Assembly (NCBI GenBank): GCA_963556145.1
Contig: OY744462.1
Location: forward strand, 1,240,001-1,304,000
Direction of reading: 5' to 3'
From: Hygrocybe punicea
Lineage: Eukaryota; Basidiomycota; Agaricomycetes; Agaricales; Hygrophoraceae
DNA: 64,000 bases
A model generated the notes under the pieces. That model was not told the DNA's origin. It did not search any database and was given only the letters and a program-made list of their open reading frames with translations. A program made the position numbers and the translations under genes. Shown piece after piece: positions 1 through 11,298 of the stretch (position 1 is the stretch's first letter; every line of letters begins with the position of its first letter).

Positions 1-832
1 CTGGATTCTCAACTATCCATCTTGGCTGCAAAACTGTGAGATCAAGGTCCAGTGTGCTGAAGAGAAGCACATTAAAACTGAAATTAAGATAGTTTCCAGT
101 GAACAGCACAAGCATAAAGATGAAGATTCAGCTGCTCAGAAGAAATAGAAGGAAGCTCACAAAATGAAGTCCAATGATGTTGAGAAGGCCAAACAGGCAC
201 CACAAATCTTGATCATAAATACAGTGATCTTCTGCCATTGCACCTGACTCAAGATATGTCTCTACAGCCCTTGAACCCACTGTTTGTACCAAGTCTTCCA
301 GACAGCTCAGACTCAGAGTGGATATTTCACTGACTTGGATGTTTGCAGAACAACTGTTCAGTTTACCACTCCTGTACATGCCACTTCAATGACACCTCAA
401 CCCATTGTATCAACCAGCACCACATCAGCTGAACAACTGGTGGAAGAAACTCCATGACCATGATCCATTCTAATTGCAGCTATGACCTTGGAGTCTGCAC
501 CCAAGCCAAATGCTGCCCTCAACATGATGTCTCAAACTGAGCAGACTGTGGAGGAAAGCACTGTTGTCAATGTGAACATTTCAGATGGCTTCAGTGAAAG
601 AATCGTCATCTGCCAGTGCCACATTACCTCAAGAACATCTGATCCTATCCACATATGCAGAACTACACAGATCCCTGCACCTGCTTCTGAGTCCCTCAGG
701 ATACACCCACAAATTCCAGCTCCAGTCCAAGCATCACCTGCACTTGTGACCATTCCTTGTTTGCTGGAAACAGACATTGAAGGTATTCTCATAAAAACTT
801 TCATAATGCTGCAAAATTTGACATGATTTATC
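1..832. other. Unassigned repeat-like sequence
   Basis: No recognisable gene. The plus strand holds a 114-codon open frame (482-826) rich in Ser, Thr and Pro, and short open stretches upstream read as a Lys/Glu/His-rich peptide interrupted by a TAG near 146. Composition resembles the decayed repeats to the right. I could not assign a family, and the frame may be chance. Confidence 0.3.
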
Positions 833-2275
833 TTACAAGCCACTGCTACCAGTGGTAGTATTACTGGTTACAGTGCCAATTTTGATGGCATGTTTGAAGG
901 TTCCAATGGAAATGTGGCCAAGGATGCAGTGGGCTTTGTTGAGGGAGAGTTTTGTCCTAGCAATATTGGCCGATGTGTTTGGTGGGTGAAAGGTTGAGAA
1001 TTTGTAAATATGGTGTGTCTTAGGTTTATTCTGCCATCTGAGAACATTATTTGACATGTTCCATTGCCAAATTTGACAGTGAAGTTCACATTGTCATGAC
1101 AAGTGATGGATATTAGGGTGAAAACCATGTCAGGGTAAATGGCATTTTCAGTGGAATGCACATTGAATGTGCACTGTTTGGCATTGACATATAGATATTG
1201 CCTTGTCCAGTTGCTCTCAAGGTTCATCCATCTGCTCCCTCAATTGGGGAATCTTCAATGGCATGAAATTGATGAATTGTTTGCAATCAGGTGAGAAGTG
1301 GTCACTTGCACCACTGTTGATGATAGCATGAGTCTCTTTATACATATGAATGTCTTTATTGGCTGTGTGGACATAGTCAGAGGTGCAAATGAATGCAAAA
1401 AGTTTGTTGTCATTTGTTGAGTTCATATCTATGTTAGCTTATTGCTTTTTCTTCTGCATGAGTTGCTGGGCTTACCCTCCATAGGTCCACCAGGCCCATA
1501 GCATATGCATTTGTTATGACCTTTCTTCCTGCAGTTTCCACAGATCTTGTTGGAGATTTTCTTTTTCTTTTTGCATGAGAATTTGGGCTTAACTGCTGAA
1601 ACAGCTGCATCACCATATGTGTGGTTCTCTCCACAATTGAATGACAGTCCATTTCTTTGAGAATAATTTGGATGAGGTCATTTGGGTCAATCAATATGCC
1701 ATTGATTGTTGCCACAACTGTAATGGATGATAATAAGGTGTGATAGGATAGAGGGAGTAAGCCTAGGATTATTGGATTGAGGTCATCATCACTGATTATA
1801 CTCCCATGCCTGAGAATTCATTTCTGAGTTTGATGATGTTATTCAGGTGTGTTTTCATGTCACCATCTTTGTCACTGTAGTTTTCACCTCATGTCAACTT
1901 TGTGTAGTTGGGTTTACTTGTTGCATCCTTTTTGATTTCAATCCACATCATGTTTGCATTTCTGAGTGATCTGATGAGAGCAGAGAGTCAGGGAGAGACT
2001 GAATTCATTCAAAAATGACAAGCTGAATACTCTTTTTGCTTGAACTCATTGATTTTCTTTTCCTTTGCCTCTATCTGATCTTCAGTAGCCTCAGTTCATG
2101 CATCAACCATTTATTTACCATTTATTTCATCATATGGTTTTGGTGGTCTCACTTTACAATCAACATGCCAGATTAGGCTTTGGGATCCCATGGCAGTCCA
2201 GGCTTTCATTTCATAGTCAACCCAGTTTGATCCATCATCCCAAAGTTTTGTGATGGATATAGCTTGGTTTGATGA
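833..2275 (-). pseudogene. Ty1/copia gag-protease remnant
   Basis: Minus-strand remains of a copia polyprotein, read from 2275 down to 833. The first part resembles copia gag (UBN2-like): a segment with KPYDEINGK followed by TEATEDQIEAKEKKINE and later MKTHLNNIIKLRNEF. A basic stretch near 1550 fits the nucleocapsid region. At about 1330 the protease motif reads NSGASDHF, where active copia proteases have DSGA(T/S)xH, so the catalytic Asp is replaced by Asn. A GAG-pre-integrase motif (AHCILGHISIGT) follows at about 930. The frame shifts several times and no integrase or RT follows. It is a truncated, inactive copy; the family call rests on motif order. Confidence 0.7.
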
Positions 2276-2299
2276 TAATGATGGGATGTCAGTGTAGCA

Positions 2300-2311
2300 G
2301 GGCTCATAACC
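2300..2311 (-). promoter_or_regulatory. Copia primer-binding-site-like sequence
   Basis: On the minus strand this reads GGTTATGAGCCC, the same 12 bases that directly follow the 5' LTR of the full-length copia at 48178. It sits just upstream of the gag remnant. A short TG-starting stretch (about 2312-2412, minus strand) may be what is left of its 5' LTR, but I see no second LTR. Confidence 0.55.
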
Positions 2312-2412
2312 TATTAAATTAAATATTGCTAGATACTAAATGAATGTTAATATCAGTATAAATGGACAATACTGAGATGTATCTGAACTGAATATGAAAT
2401 ACTTTACTAACA

Positions 2413-4591
2413 ATTCGTGCTCCACTTGAAATCTCAACAGGCCACAGTGTGGGATGGAATTGGAATTGGCCCTCAATACTTGACCGTTTTAGACGATCCG
2501 GATCATGGGTAGGGGTAACTGCGGGTACAGGTATGGGTACAGCGCCAATACCCACGGGTTACCCGTGCCATTCACTATGTATAAAAGAAAAACCTTGCCT
2601 TGAGCAGAACAGTTCACAATTGTGAACTGTTCTGCCCACCATTGTTGTTCTTGCTGGGGGTGACATGACATGTCAAAATACTGTGGGTTCCAGGCACAGG
2701 TCTGGGTTTCTCACAGGTCCTGATTTGGCTACTCATACCCATCCCTGTGGATACCCATGACCAAAACCTGCATGGGTTTGAAACCCATCCATATGAAATA
2801 CTCAGTGTATTTTTCAATGTACATATAACATAGTTCATGCATATCCATCCATGTGGCAGTGTAGATGGCATGGTCCCTCTATACACAAAAACCTGTCATA
2901 TATGACACAACCCAATGGCACACAGAGACTTGTAATGAACCCGATCAACATATGTTCCAAAATCCACCAAACCCAGATCTGGATCTGATCCGCAACACAG
3001 CCTGACACTCAACCCAATGATATGGTTGCTACATCTATGACCCTGGATGAAGAGGTAATAAAAGATGAAAATGTTGCAAAGGTGTGAACGGGACTGGGGA
3101 CACTCCCAATGGTAACACATTGAAATGTGCGATCAAATAAATAAATGTGGAGAAATGCAAGATAATGTGATATTGTAATGCAGTGATAAACAATGATCGG
3201 AAGGCTGGGTGTCCTAGATGACAGCACAATATGTGGTGTTGATGTGATGAGGCAAAGATTCTGCACTACAACTTATGTTGTGATAGTGGAGAGTACACAA
3301 TGAGAAGAGATGCAGATTGAGTGAGAATGATTGGTTTTTTAGAACTAAAGCACAAACTGGTGGAGAGGGGAGAACTCAGTTCTTAATGTTTTTGCTACTA
3401 CAGGACATTCTTTATACATTAAAGGGATAGGGGTTTAAGGGTGGATGAGTGAAATAGAAATGCAGTGAAATATCACATGAAATTGACAAAATGGCAACAG
3501 AATAGTGAAGGATTTCAAATAAAGGTGAATATCACATGAAAGTTGGTGAAAGGAAGAGAAGAGACTGGGCGAATTACATTTCTTGCATCGGACTCAGTGT
3601 CCAAATGCGTAGGACATGTTAATGGTGGTGTTTCATCATGTTGTGACTGGGTTGCATGGGTAAGATATAGCGAGAATGTTGAAGCCACGCACATGTAAGT
3701 TGGTGTAAGTTGCGCAGGTTGTGTGTGGTGCACAGATGTTTTGCATGTATGCTGGACATGGAAGAGTCATAGGAAAGATAGGTATGGCCAAGGGGGGAAG
3801 CTGGGTATCACCAACCATATATGTTCTCATCACAACGATCATCAACACCAAAATCACTCCTATACTACAACTCCCTGAGGATCCTATCATGTTTCATAGA
3901 GACCTTAGTTGGTTTGATATATTCATTAGATTTGATGTTTACCGCCTCTCCTCCTGACTAGCCTGTGCATAGCACTGCCTCCTTTAGTACTATAAAATGT
4001 AGGGATAGCTGTACCAACAAATAACAAGTTGACTCTTTGCTCCAAAATGCTCAGAACTCTTTCATATTAGTCCCTCATCATTCCTCGTTATCCCTCAACA
4101 AACCCATCTATACTTTATCTAATAACTCTCCATCCAACCACAACCTGACCGGATCCAATGCTCTAATCACTCCAGAAACCAACCTGACCAACTGGACAGG
4201 CCCAGTTCTCTCCAGTTTCCACTTATGTGACCTCAGATTCACCACTTGTCACTCTGCTGATCACTTCTACCTGCTGATCACCTTTCATAGTAGTAGATTC
4301 CTATCCGAGTCTACACCCACACTCGCCATCACAGTGGTTACCTTTTCATCTTCCAGGAGAGTCCAAATAATGTTCCCAGATTGCTGGCATCAGAAACAAT
4401 CCTGGGTCATATTTCCAGTGTTACCATAGGCACTGCAGCAAATCTGCATATGGCACTTGAGCTGGTTCATCAATGTTAATGCATCAGCTTCTGTCATCCA
4501 ATTCAGTGGCAACTGTTGTTCCAACATGCCTACCTTGGTTGAGCAGACTTCTGACAACCAAAATCATGATGAATGTTTGTTGCTTTGTCTA
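2413..4591. other. No gene recognised; decayed repeats
   Basis: No protein family recognised on either strand. The stretch holds a block rich in GGGTA/TACCC words (2500-2790), a perfect palindrome (listed separately), and AT-rich sequence with several short frames (such as 3009-3266 minus and 4037-4429 plus) that lack motifs or fungal codon bias. It looks like old repeat sequence. Confidence 0.4.
2604..2635. repeat. Perfect 32-bp palindrome
   Basis: The 16-base half-site GCAGAACAGTTCACAA is followed at once by its exact reverse complement, so a spacerless 32-bp hairpin or cruciform can form. It lies between degenerate TACCC-rich flanks and may be the centre of a foldback element. Confidence 0.85.
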
Positions 4592-4918
4592 GGTGTTTGT
4601 GGAAGCAAAAACACCACCTGAAGATGGGTGTACAGTTCAGGCTCCATGCAAGTTTATGAACTCAGATTCAATTCCGCTTGTGCAGGGGAAATATGCAAAC
4701 TGTACAAAACACGCTTTGAAACATGAACAAGATACGAAAGCAAGATCCACATTGTCTAAAATACTCATGTTTATTGGAATCACTACCTTCGGAAACACTT
4801 TCCACAGAGATGGCAATATGGTTTTGCAGCTTCAACATGGCAATAAACTTGAATTCCTATGTCATCGTAAGTCACGTACTGCCACAACAGAGCAGTTTCA
4901 CCAACAACAGGTAATGGT

Positions 4919-5352
4919 TTACACGTCCGCCTTTGGCACCACCACCCCAATATCTGTTGTAGTTTTAGCATCGTTGTGCACCGTGGATGTCGGACCCTCG
5001 ATGGTTGTGTCGTTGCCAAAGGACGTATCCTGACAATACATTGGCTGTTATACCAGTAGTAAAATGCTAAAGACGCACCGTGGCAGTGACAAGCTTGATA
5101 CATCCAGACAGATCCTCATCGGTGTTCTGGTGTAATGCTAGTCAGCACACGCAACAAAGACGGAGTGGAAACCATTGCTTACCATGATGATAATCTGTCC
5201 ACGAGATGGTCGCCCTGGGTAAGGATGGTATCGCCGCCCATGAGAAGAGCGGTAAGCTGGAAGGCGGAATGGGTACTGAGCGCCAGCATCGGTCAATGTA
5301 AATGGTAAGTGAAAGTAGATGGTGAGAGAACTTTTATTACCGTTGGAATCAT
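4919..5352 (-). CDS. Small spliced hypothetical gene, left-arm copy
   Basis: Mirror copy of the gene model at 10865-11298. Read on the minus strand from the ATG at 5352, three fungal-type introns give one open frame ending at 4919-4921. The introns end in CAG; the third starts GTGCGT, a better donor than the GTGGGT of the other copy. The last exon encodes DTSFGNDTTIEGPTSTVHND and ends VVVPKADV, nearly the same as the right copy. A TATA-like CTATAAAG lies upstream at about 5430. No family recognised. The first exon (MIPT) is weakly supported, and reading frame 1 of exon 2 has better GC3, so the N-terminus is uncertain. Confidence 0.4.
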
Positions 5353-5516
5353 TAGAATTGTGGTGGAAGGCTCGAAGTGACCGGGTGGAAAGGAAAGGGC
5401 AAACGAGACGAAGCTAAGAGAACGCCAGACTTTATAGCTGGTCAATAATTCACACGAGAGAAAAAAAAACAGACAGATCTTGCATTTAGGTTCACATCGA
5501 GTTAGCGGTTTCCTAA

Positions 5517-5825
5517 ATGCGACGCGTGGGCGAAGGACGGGTATATTCAAAATGTATTCGGTCCCGTCATCATGTCACTTCGCCGTCCTTGGCAGTCCGC
5601 CCTAGTGGTCGACAGAATCGAAATCTGCGGTGTCAAGTGGATGTTCAACCAGTGGACTATTCACACCTCCAACCCCATCGAGAGTTTACCATCGAGGGGA
5701 CCGATGCCGCAAGCATGGTATTCTTCACGGTCTCTGATGGATTCACAGTCAAACTCACGATCCCATTCTTTACTCCAGTGAGATCTAATGCCTATCCCCC
5801 CTCCTGTGCAACGGTGTGCGACTGA
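5517..5825 (+). CDS. Conserved ORF in left arm, hypothetical
   Basis: A 102-codon open frame whose middle reads FTIEGTDAASMVFFTVSDGF and looks protein-like. It is kept open in both arms, with mostly conservative changes (R to K, F to Y, Q to K), which mildly favours real coding. It is divergent from the small spliced gene at 4919-5352 and shares its upstream region. No family recognised; it may be one exon of a larger gene or an upstream frame. Confidence 0.3.
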   Translation: MRRVGEGRVYSKCIRSRHHVTSPSLAVRPSGRQNRNLRCQVDVQPVDYSHLQPHREFTIEGTDAASMVFFTVSDGFTVKLTIPFFTPVRSNAYPPSCATVCD

Positions 5826-5842
5826 GCGTTACCCAACTGTCA

Positions 5843-5893
5843 TGTCACATATGCGTGATGTCACATCGTGACATCACATATATGTCACGTAAC
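5843..5893. repeat. Imperfect palindrome with TGACATCA half-sites
   Basis: About 50 bp with mirrored TGATGTCAC/GTGACATCA words and flanking CATATG/CATATA words. The same structure is kept in the right arm at about 10325-10378. CRE/ATF-like TGANNTCA words could be regulator sites between the arm frames, but this is inference. Confidence 0.5.
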
Positions 5894-6541
5894 AAGGCTA
5901 GTGATTTGCGAGCTTCAGCAATCATCGCCTTTCCATTCATTCATTGAATGTCCAGGGACGCTCAGAAATACCACAACCGTGTGATCAAGACGGTAGAGAG
6001 GGTTCACTGCCCAACAACATCGCCCCCCCCCCTGCTTCTCAGCGAAGCAGGTGTGCATGGTGATAATGAGCCAAGTGACATTGAAACCCACCATCGGCAG
6101 ACAAATTCACAGAGAAAAAGACAAGGTTCAAGATAAATTTTCAAGAGTGAAACCGGACTCACTATGGGCTTGCATCCCTCGCATTGCCGGGTTGTGCCTC
6201 TGGTTCGAATGTGAACCGAGGAGCTATTGGAAACGGTGAAATAATTCTGGACGTCGGAAGAAGCCCTTGTGTTGGCGAAGGAAACCCACTGACGAATTCG
6301 AGGCATTGCAGACTCTGATATCTTGCTTCAGTCTACCATCGTTAAGGACGCCTCCCCAAGTTGTGGAAGCAGGGTAAATTTTGACTAGCCAATTGTGCCG
6401 AAACCATGAAGGTGCTTGGTGCTTGGCCCCGACAGCCGCAGCAGAACAATTAAAGCTGAGCGAGAGCTTTGAAAAGCGAGGTATGAGACAATATTGTTGA
6501 GTGAGGCCAGAGTCCGCTCCGTGCTCCTCACCCCGATCGCG

Positions 6542-6715
6542 TTACCGGTCACGCATCACTGCGTTTTCTAATGCGTGGCTCAGCGCGGATGTCCCTTCAA
6601 AAAGCTTTCTTCGCCTCATATTTGCCGCCTGGACTTTCTCGCTAACCTCCTGTTTTCCATCGTTACCTGTCAATATTCCGAACCCAGCGTCATCAACAAA
6701 TCGTAATATTTTCAA
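6542..6715 (-). CDS. Candidate exon conserved in both arms (left)
   Basis: Minus-strand open segment of 57 codons reading LKILRFVDDAGFGILTGNDG and ending SHALENAVMRDR-stop. It has amphipathic, protein-like composition and no clear start, so it is probably an internal or last exon. The sequence is identical in the right arm (9485-9658), while surrounding arm sequence has diverged. No family recognised. Confidence 0.35.
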   Translation of the reverse strand: MKILRFVDDAGFGILTGNDGKQEVSEKVQAANMRRRKLFEGTSALSHALENAVMRDR

Positions 6716-7298
6716 CACTGAAGATCAAGGAAACCAACTTTGAACTGACAGCCATATTGCTGCTGCATTCCCGACCTGCTAGAACCTACGGCGACATTTT
6801 CTTCCAGATGGCTCACGCATCACCGAGAAACAGGTTCACCTTCTTTGCCACCGAGGGTGACAGAATGCCTTGTGTTCAATGCGAAACCTTCCATCAAGAC
6901 ATCCATTTCTTTCGGTTGGGCAGCAGGCATAGTTCCAGGAAATCAACATCGGACGTGACAGCGGCTTCGAGTTGATCTCTTCAAGCAACTTATTTCACAA
7001 CGAATCTCTGTCGGCTCTGCCGAGTTCACAGGCAGGTACTCGTTTATCTAGTCGCAGATGCCCAGAACTGAGATGAGATGAAGCAGGTACCCCTATTACG
7101 GCACGTAAGACCAGTTCACGACGTCACTTCATCCACTGGGTGTGCAATGGTCTCGCAAATAGAATCCTGGACCATCGAGGGATCGCCCATCCCTGAGATC
7201 CGGTGGGTTTGTGCGTTGTAGACTCGCCTTCTTCCCTCCGAGTTCATGTTGAACTTTTGTATTCATTGTTGAACTGATCATCAATCACAGAACCCACC

Positions 7299-8056
7299 AT
7301 GTCTTCTGCATTCCTCTCAGCCATACAAGTATTATGGCTACCACTCCCGCATTATTTAATCCCGACTCATTACACAGGCTCGCCCATCCCCACTACGGCC
7401 TGTCTAGAGTGTTAACTATCTCTGATGCACACACTCAGATCTATCATCGAGACAGCCGTGAAACGTACTCCTTCCGCATTCAACTCCCAGGCTGCTTTGG
7501 CAGGGACGGCCGTAAAGTTGTTAGAACAGAAATTTCCGCAATACGCTGCCGGTTACGGCACCGTCCTATTTTCGAAGACACAGCGGCCATAGAAGCGATG
7601 TCGACGAAAATTCCCAAGTACATTGCTTTTCTTGGCACAATTACATGTTCATTGACTAGCCGTCCTTTCATCAAGTCTGGCAGCGCACTTGCCTGTCTGG
7701 TCGGAAAATTCAACAGGCATGCTCCAATTCATTATTTGGACGACGCTTGCAACCAAAGGGATGGGTGCCAGCCTTCAGGTATCGACGACATCGTCACGCT
7801 CACAACCGCACCGAATAACCACTGACTTTGTTAATCATAGCATTATGGCATTATTCTGCGGAAATCGAAGAAAATGTACAGAAGGAATGGAAATTGCCAT
7901 CGACTTGGAAGGTCAGCTCCTGTGGATAATACGCTACACTTGTTAATCCGCTCTGTGCGTCAGAGCACTGCCATGATGCCCTTCGGCGTCTCTAAAGGAG
8001 AATCCGGGACCACAGCCAGACCCAACACCTCTTCACCGATCGAGGAAAGTCTTTGA
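7299..8056 (+). pseudogene. Nitroreductase-family (HBN1/FRM2-like) pseudogene
   Basis: Starts MSSAFLSAIQ, then after frame damage reads SIIETAVKRTPSAFNSQ, a hallmark of fungal nitroreductase-like proteins, then YAAGYGTVLFSK, then SENSTGMLQFIIWTTLATKG and MGASLQ, then after a GT...TAG intron VQKEWKLPSTWK, and after a second intron AMMPFGVSKGES. It ends PIEESL-stop. Members of the family are small FMN-dependent reductases, usually near 200 residues, acting on quinones or nitro compounds. At least three frame changes and a premature stop (in the LEC-stop region near 7413) break it. It lies in the spacer between the inverted arms and reads rightward. Confidence 0.75.
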
Positions 8057-8939
8057 GTAAATCGTGCAGCAGTGTTGGTAGAATATACATGGTTTCTTGC
8101 AAACGAATGGTTCGGTCCCAACCCCCCGATGTAAACACCTTTTCAGTTATTGTTTGGCCGCTTTGGCGGAAATAAATCCATTTTACTTTTGTCTGAGAGC
8201 TGAGCCATGAAGAATGCCTCGGTGTTGAGAGCAAAGCTATGGCCTCAAGCTTTCACCAGCATTGCTGTTCGGATGCGAGGGTCCAATAAGCGGTGCTAGT
8301 CAACCTTCAGAAAAATTGTTCGGAGGTGATTTGTACAGATTGCGTAGGTATGAGGACACAGCCGAGGAGTGAGTATGAGCCCTGGTTCAAAAATGTTCCA
8401 ATAGCTCAATAAGGAGCCGTTGACCGCCGGAAAGATAGTGCCAAATGACAGGGAGACGGCAAACCACTGGCACGCCGGATATGATTGGGACCATCCAATA
8501 GGGTTGTGGATACGCAGAGTGGGGGCAATCATCGCAGGGTCAGTGGAGATAATACAGGAGAGATATTCGCAATTCATATAAAACGATAGCTACCCACCTT
8601 ACCAAATGTCACCAGATGTGCTACTTATTGCCTTCCGCAGCCCGTTGTCCCACCCGCTGGGCGACGACTGGTATCGAGACGACCGGTGGTCGTATCTTCG
8701 TCATGGCTTCCCTTCGTCAGTTTGCTGGCTGTTACTGTGGCAGACCTCAGCGTAATCGTCGGCGGCATCGCTACCCTGTGCCTGATCGCGCTGAAATTCA
8801 CGAGCCTTCTTCTGGCCCACTGCTAGATTGGTCACGCCTCGTGAGTCTCCTGTATTTCTGGTTTGGGTTACACCCAATCGCATGGATCTGTCGACATTTG
8901 AACAAAAAACAGCATCCCACAGGCCGTTGTGGACGTTTT
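8057..8939. other. Rest of the inverted-repeat spacer
   Basis: About 8075-8210 matches 11625-11765 in direct orientation (shared words include GTTTGGCC and GGCGG-AATAAA). This suggests the spacer carries a diverged copy of the sequence just outside the right arm. A plus-strand stretch at 8640-8815 encodes a hydrophobic, possibly membrane-spanning peptide (frame with LLAVTVADLSVIVGGIATLC), and a minus frame at 8296-8577 is open for 93 codons. I recognise neither. Confidence 0.4.
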
Positions 8940-9484
8940 GGCAGTTCAACAATGAATACAAAAGTTCAACATGAACTCGGAGGGAAGAAGGCAAGTCTAA
9001 AATGCACAAACCCACCAGATCTCAGGGATGGGCAATTCCAAAATTGCAAAGATTCTATTTGCGAGACCATGGCAAACCCAGTGGATGAAGTCACGTCGTG
9101 AACTAGTCTTACGTGCCGTAATAGGGGTACCTGCTTCATCTCATCTCAGTTCTGGGCATCTGCGACTAGATAAACGAGTACCTGCCTGTGAACTCGGCAG
9201 AGCCGACAGAGATTCATTGTGAAATAAATTGCTTGAAGAGATCCGCTGTCACGTCCGATGGTGATTTCCTGGAACTGTGCTACCCAACCGGATGTCTTGA
9301 TCATGATGCTAAGGTTTTGCTTTAACTCAAGGCATTCTGTCACCCTCGGTGGCGAAGAAGGTGAACCTGTTTCTCGGTGATGCGTGAGCCATCTGGAAGA
9401 AAATGTCGTCGTAGGTCGGGAATGCAGCAGCAATATGGCGATTGCTTGGTGTCAGTTCAAAGTTGGTTTCCTTGATCTTCAGCG

Positions 9485-9658
9485 TTGAAAATATTACGAT
9501 TTGTTGATGACGCTGGGTTCGGAATATTGACAGGTAACGATGGAAAACAGGAGGTTAGCGAGAAAGTCCAGGCGGCAAATATGAGGCGAAGAAAGCTTTT
9601 TGAAGGGACATCCGCGCTGAGCCACGCATTAGAAAACGCAGTGATGCGTGACCGGTAA
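9485..9658 (+). CDS. Candidate exon conserved in both arms (right)
   Basis: Identical in coding content to the left-arm copy at 6542-6715: 57 codons beginning LKILRFVDDAGF and ending AVMRDR-stop. A preceding ATCTTCAG could be a splice acceptor, which would make this a last exon. No family recognised. Confidence 0.35.
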   Translation: MKILRFVDDAGFGILTGNDGKQEVSEKVQAANMRRRKLFEGTSALSHALENAVMRDR

Positions 9659-10391
9659 CGCGATCGGGGTGAGGAGCACGGAGCGGACTCTGGCCTCACT
9701 CAACAATATTGTCTCATACCTCGCTTTTCAAAGCTCTCGCTCAGCTTTAATTGTTCTGCTGGTCTGTCGGGGGCCAAGCACCAAGCACCTTCACGGTTTC
9801 GGCACAAATGGCGGTCGAGCTTAGTCAAAATTTACCTGGCTTCGACAACTTGGGGAGGCGTCCCCTACGATGGTAGACTGAAGCAAGATATCAGAGTCTG
9901 CAATGCCCCGAATTCGTCAGTGGGTTTCCTTCGCCAACACAAGGGCTTCTTTCGACGTCCAGAATTATTTCACCGTTTCCAATAGCTCCTCGGTTCACAT
10001 TCGAACCAGAGGCACGAGCCGGCAATGCGAGGGATGCAAAATCATCCAAGCCCATAGTGAGTCCGGTTTCACTCTTGAAAATTTATCTTGAACCTTGTCT
10101 TTTTTTCTGTGAATTTGTCTGCCGATGGTGGGTTTCAATGTCACTTGGCTCATTATCACCATGCACACCTGCTTCGCTGAGAAGCAGGGGGGGCCGACGT
10201 TGTTTGGCAGTGAACCCTCTCTACCGTCTTGATCACACGGTTGTGGTATTTCTGAGCGTCCCTGGGCATTCAATGAATGAATGGAAAGGCGATGATTGCT
10301 GAAGCTCGCAAATCACTAGCCTTGTTACGTGACATATATGTGATGTCACGATGTGACATCACGCATATGTGACATGACAGTTGGGGAACGC

Positions 10392-10700
10392 TCAATTGCA
10401 CACCGTTGAGCAGGAGGGGGGATAGGCATTAGATTTCACTGGAGTATAGAATTGGATCGTGAGTTTGACTGTGAATCCATCAGAGACCGTGAAGAATACC
10501 ATGCTTGCGGCATCGGTCCCCTCGATGGTTAACTCTCGATGGGGTTTGAGGTGTTCATAGTCCACTCGTTGAACATCCACTTGACACCGCAAATTTCGAT
10601 TCTGTCGACCACTAGGGCGGAATGCCAAGGACGGCGAAGTGACATGATGACGGGACCGAATACATTTTGAATATACCCGTCCCTCGCCCACGCGTCGCAT
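10392..10700 (-). CDS. Conserved ORF in right arm, hypothetical
   Basis: A 102-codon frame, partner of 5517-5825. The core (TIEGTDAASMVFFTVSDGF) is identical; most substitutions lie at the edges. No family recognised. Confidence 0.3.
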   Translation of the reverse strand: MRRVGEGRVYSKCIRSRHHVTSPSLAFRPSGRQNRNLRCQVDVQRVDYEHLKPHRELTIEGTDAASMVFFTVSDGFTVKLTIQFYTPVKSNAYPPSCSTVCN

Positions 10701-10864
10701 TTAGGAAACCGCTAACTCGATGTGAACCTAAATGCAAGATCTGTCTGTTTTTTTTTCTCTCGTGTGAATTATTGACCAGCTATAAATTCTGGCGTTCTCC
10801 TAGCTCCGTCTCGTTTGCCCTTTCCTTTCCACCCGGTCACTTCGAGCCTTCGATCACAATTCTA

Positions 10865-11298
10865 ATGATTCCAACGGTAATAACAGTTCTCTCACCATCT
10901 ACTTTCACCTACCATTTACATTGACCGATGCTGGCGCTCAGTACCCATTCCGCCTTCCAGCTTACCGCTCTTCTCATGGGCGGCGATACCATCCTTACCC
11001 AGGGCGACCATCTCGTGGACAGATTATCATCATGGTAAGCAATGGTTTCCACTCCGTCTTTGTTGCGTGTGCTGACTAGCATTACGCCAGAACACCGTTG
11101 AGGATCTGTCTGGATGTATCAAGCTTGTCAATGCCAAGGTGGGTTTTTAGCATTTTACTACTGGTATAACAGCCCATGTATTGTCAGGATACGTCCTTTG
11201 GCAACGACACAATCGTAGAGGGTCCAACATCCACGGTGCACAACGAGGACAAAACTATACCAGATATTGGGGTGGTCGTGCCAAAGGCGGACGTGTAA
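10865..11298 (+). CDS. Small spliced hypothetical gene, right-arm copy
   Basis: Proposed exons 10865-10876, 10942-11034, 11091-11138 and 11188-11298, giving 87 residues. Intron 2 (56 nt, GTAAGC...GCTGACTAGC...CCAG) is textbook for a basidiomycete. Intron 3 (49 nt, GTGGGT...TCAG) keeps the frame through to DTSFGNDTIVEGPTSTVHNE and a TAA stop. CTATAAATT at about 10779 is a possible TATA box. No domain recognised. Intron 1 (GTAATA) and the start are the weakest parts. The matching splice sites in the diverged left copy are the best evidence that it is, or was, a real gene. Confidence 0.45.

Larger units (their letters stand above)
4592..7277 (+). repeat. Left arm of a large inverted duplication
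   Basis: This ~2.7 kb segment recurs in reverse orientation at 8940-11637. Paired coordinates sum to about 16200-16220 along the whole length, so there are few net indels. Similarity varies: about 97% around 5840-6000, only one difference over 6501-6743, and weaker at the outer end near 4600. The arms contain candidate exons (listed separately). The spacer carries a nitroreductase pseudogene, so this looks like an inverted duplication of a genomic block rather than a simple transposon TIR, but a large-TIR element cannot be excluded. Confidence 0.85.
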
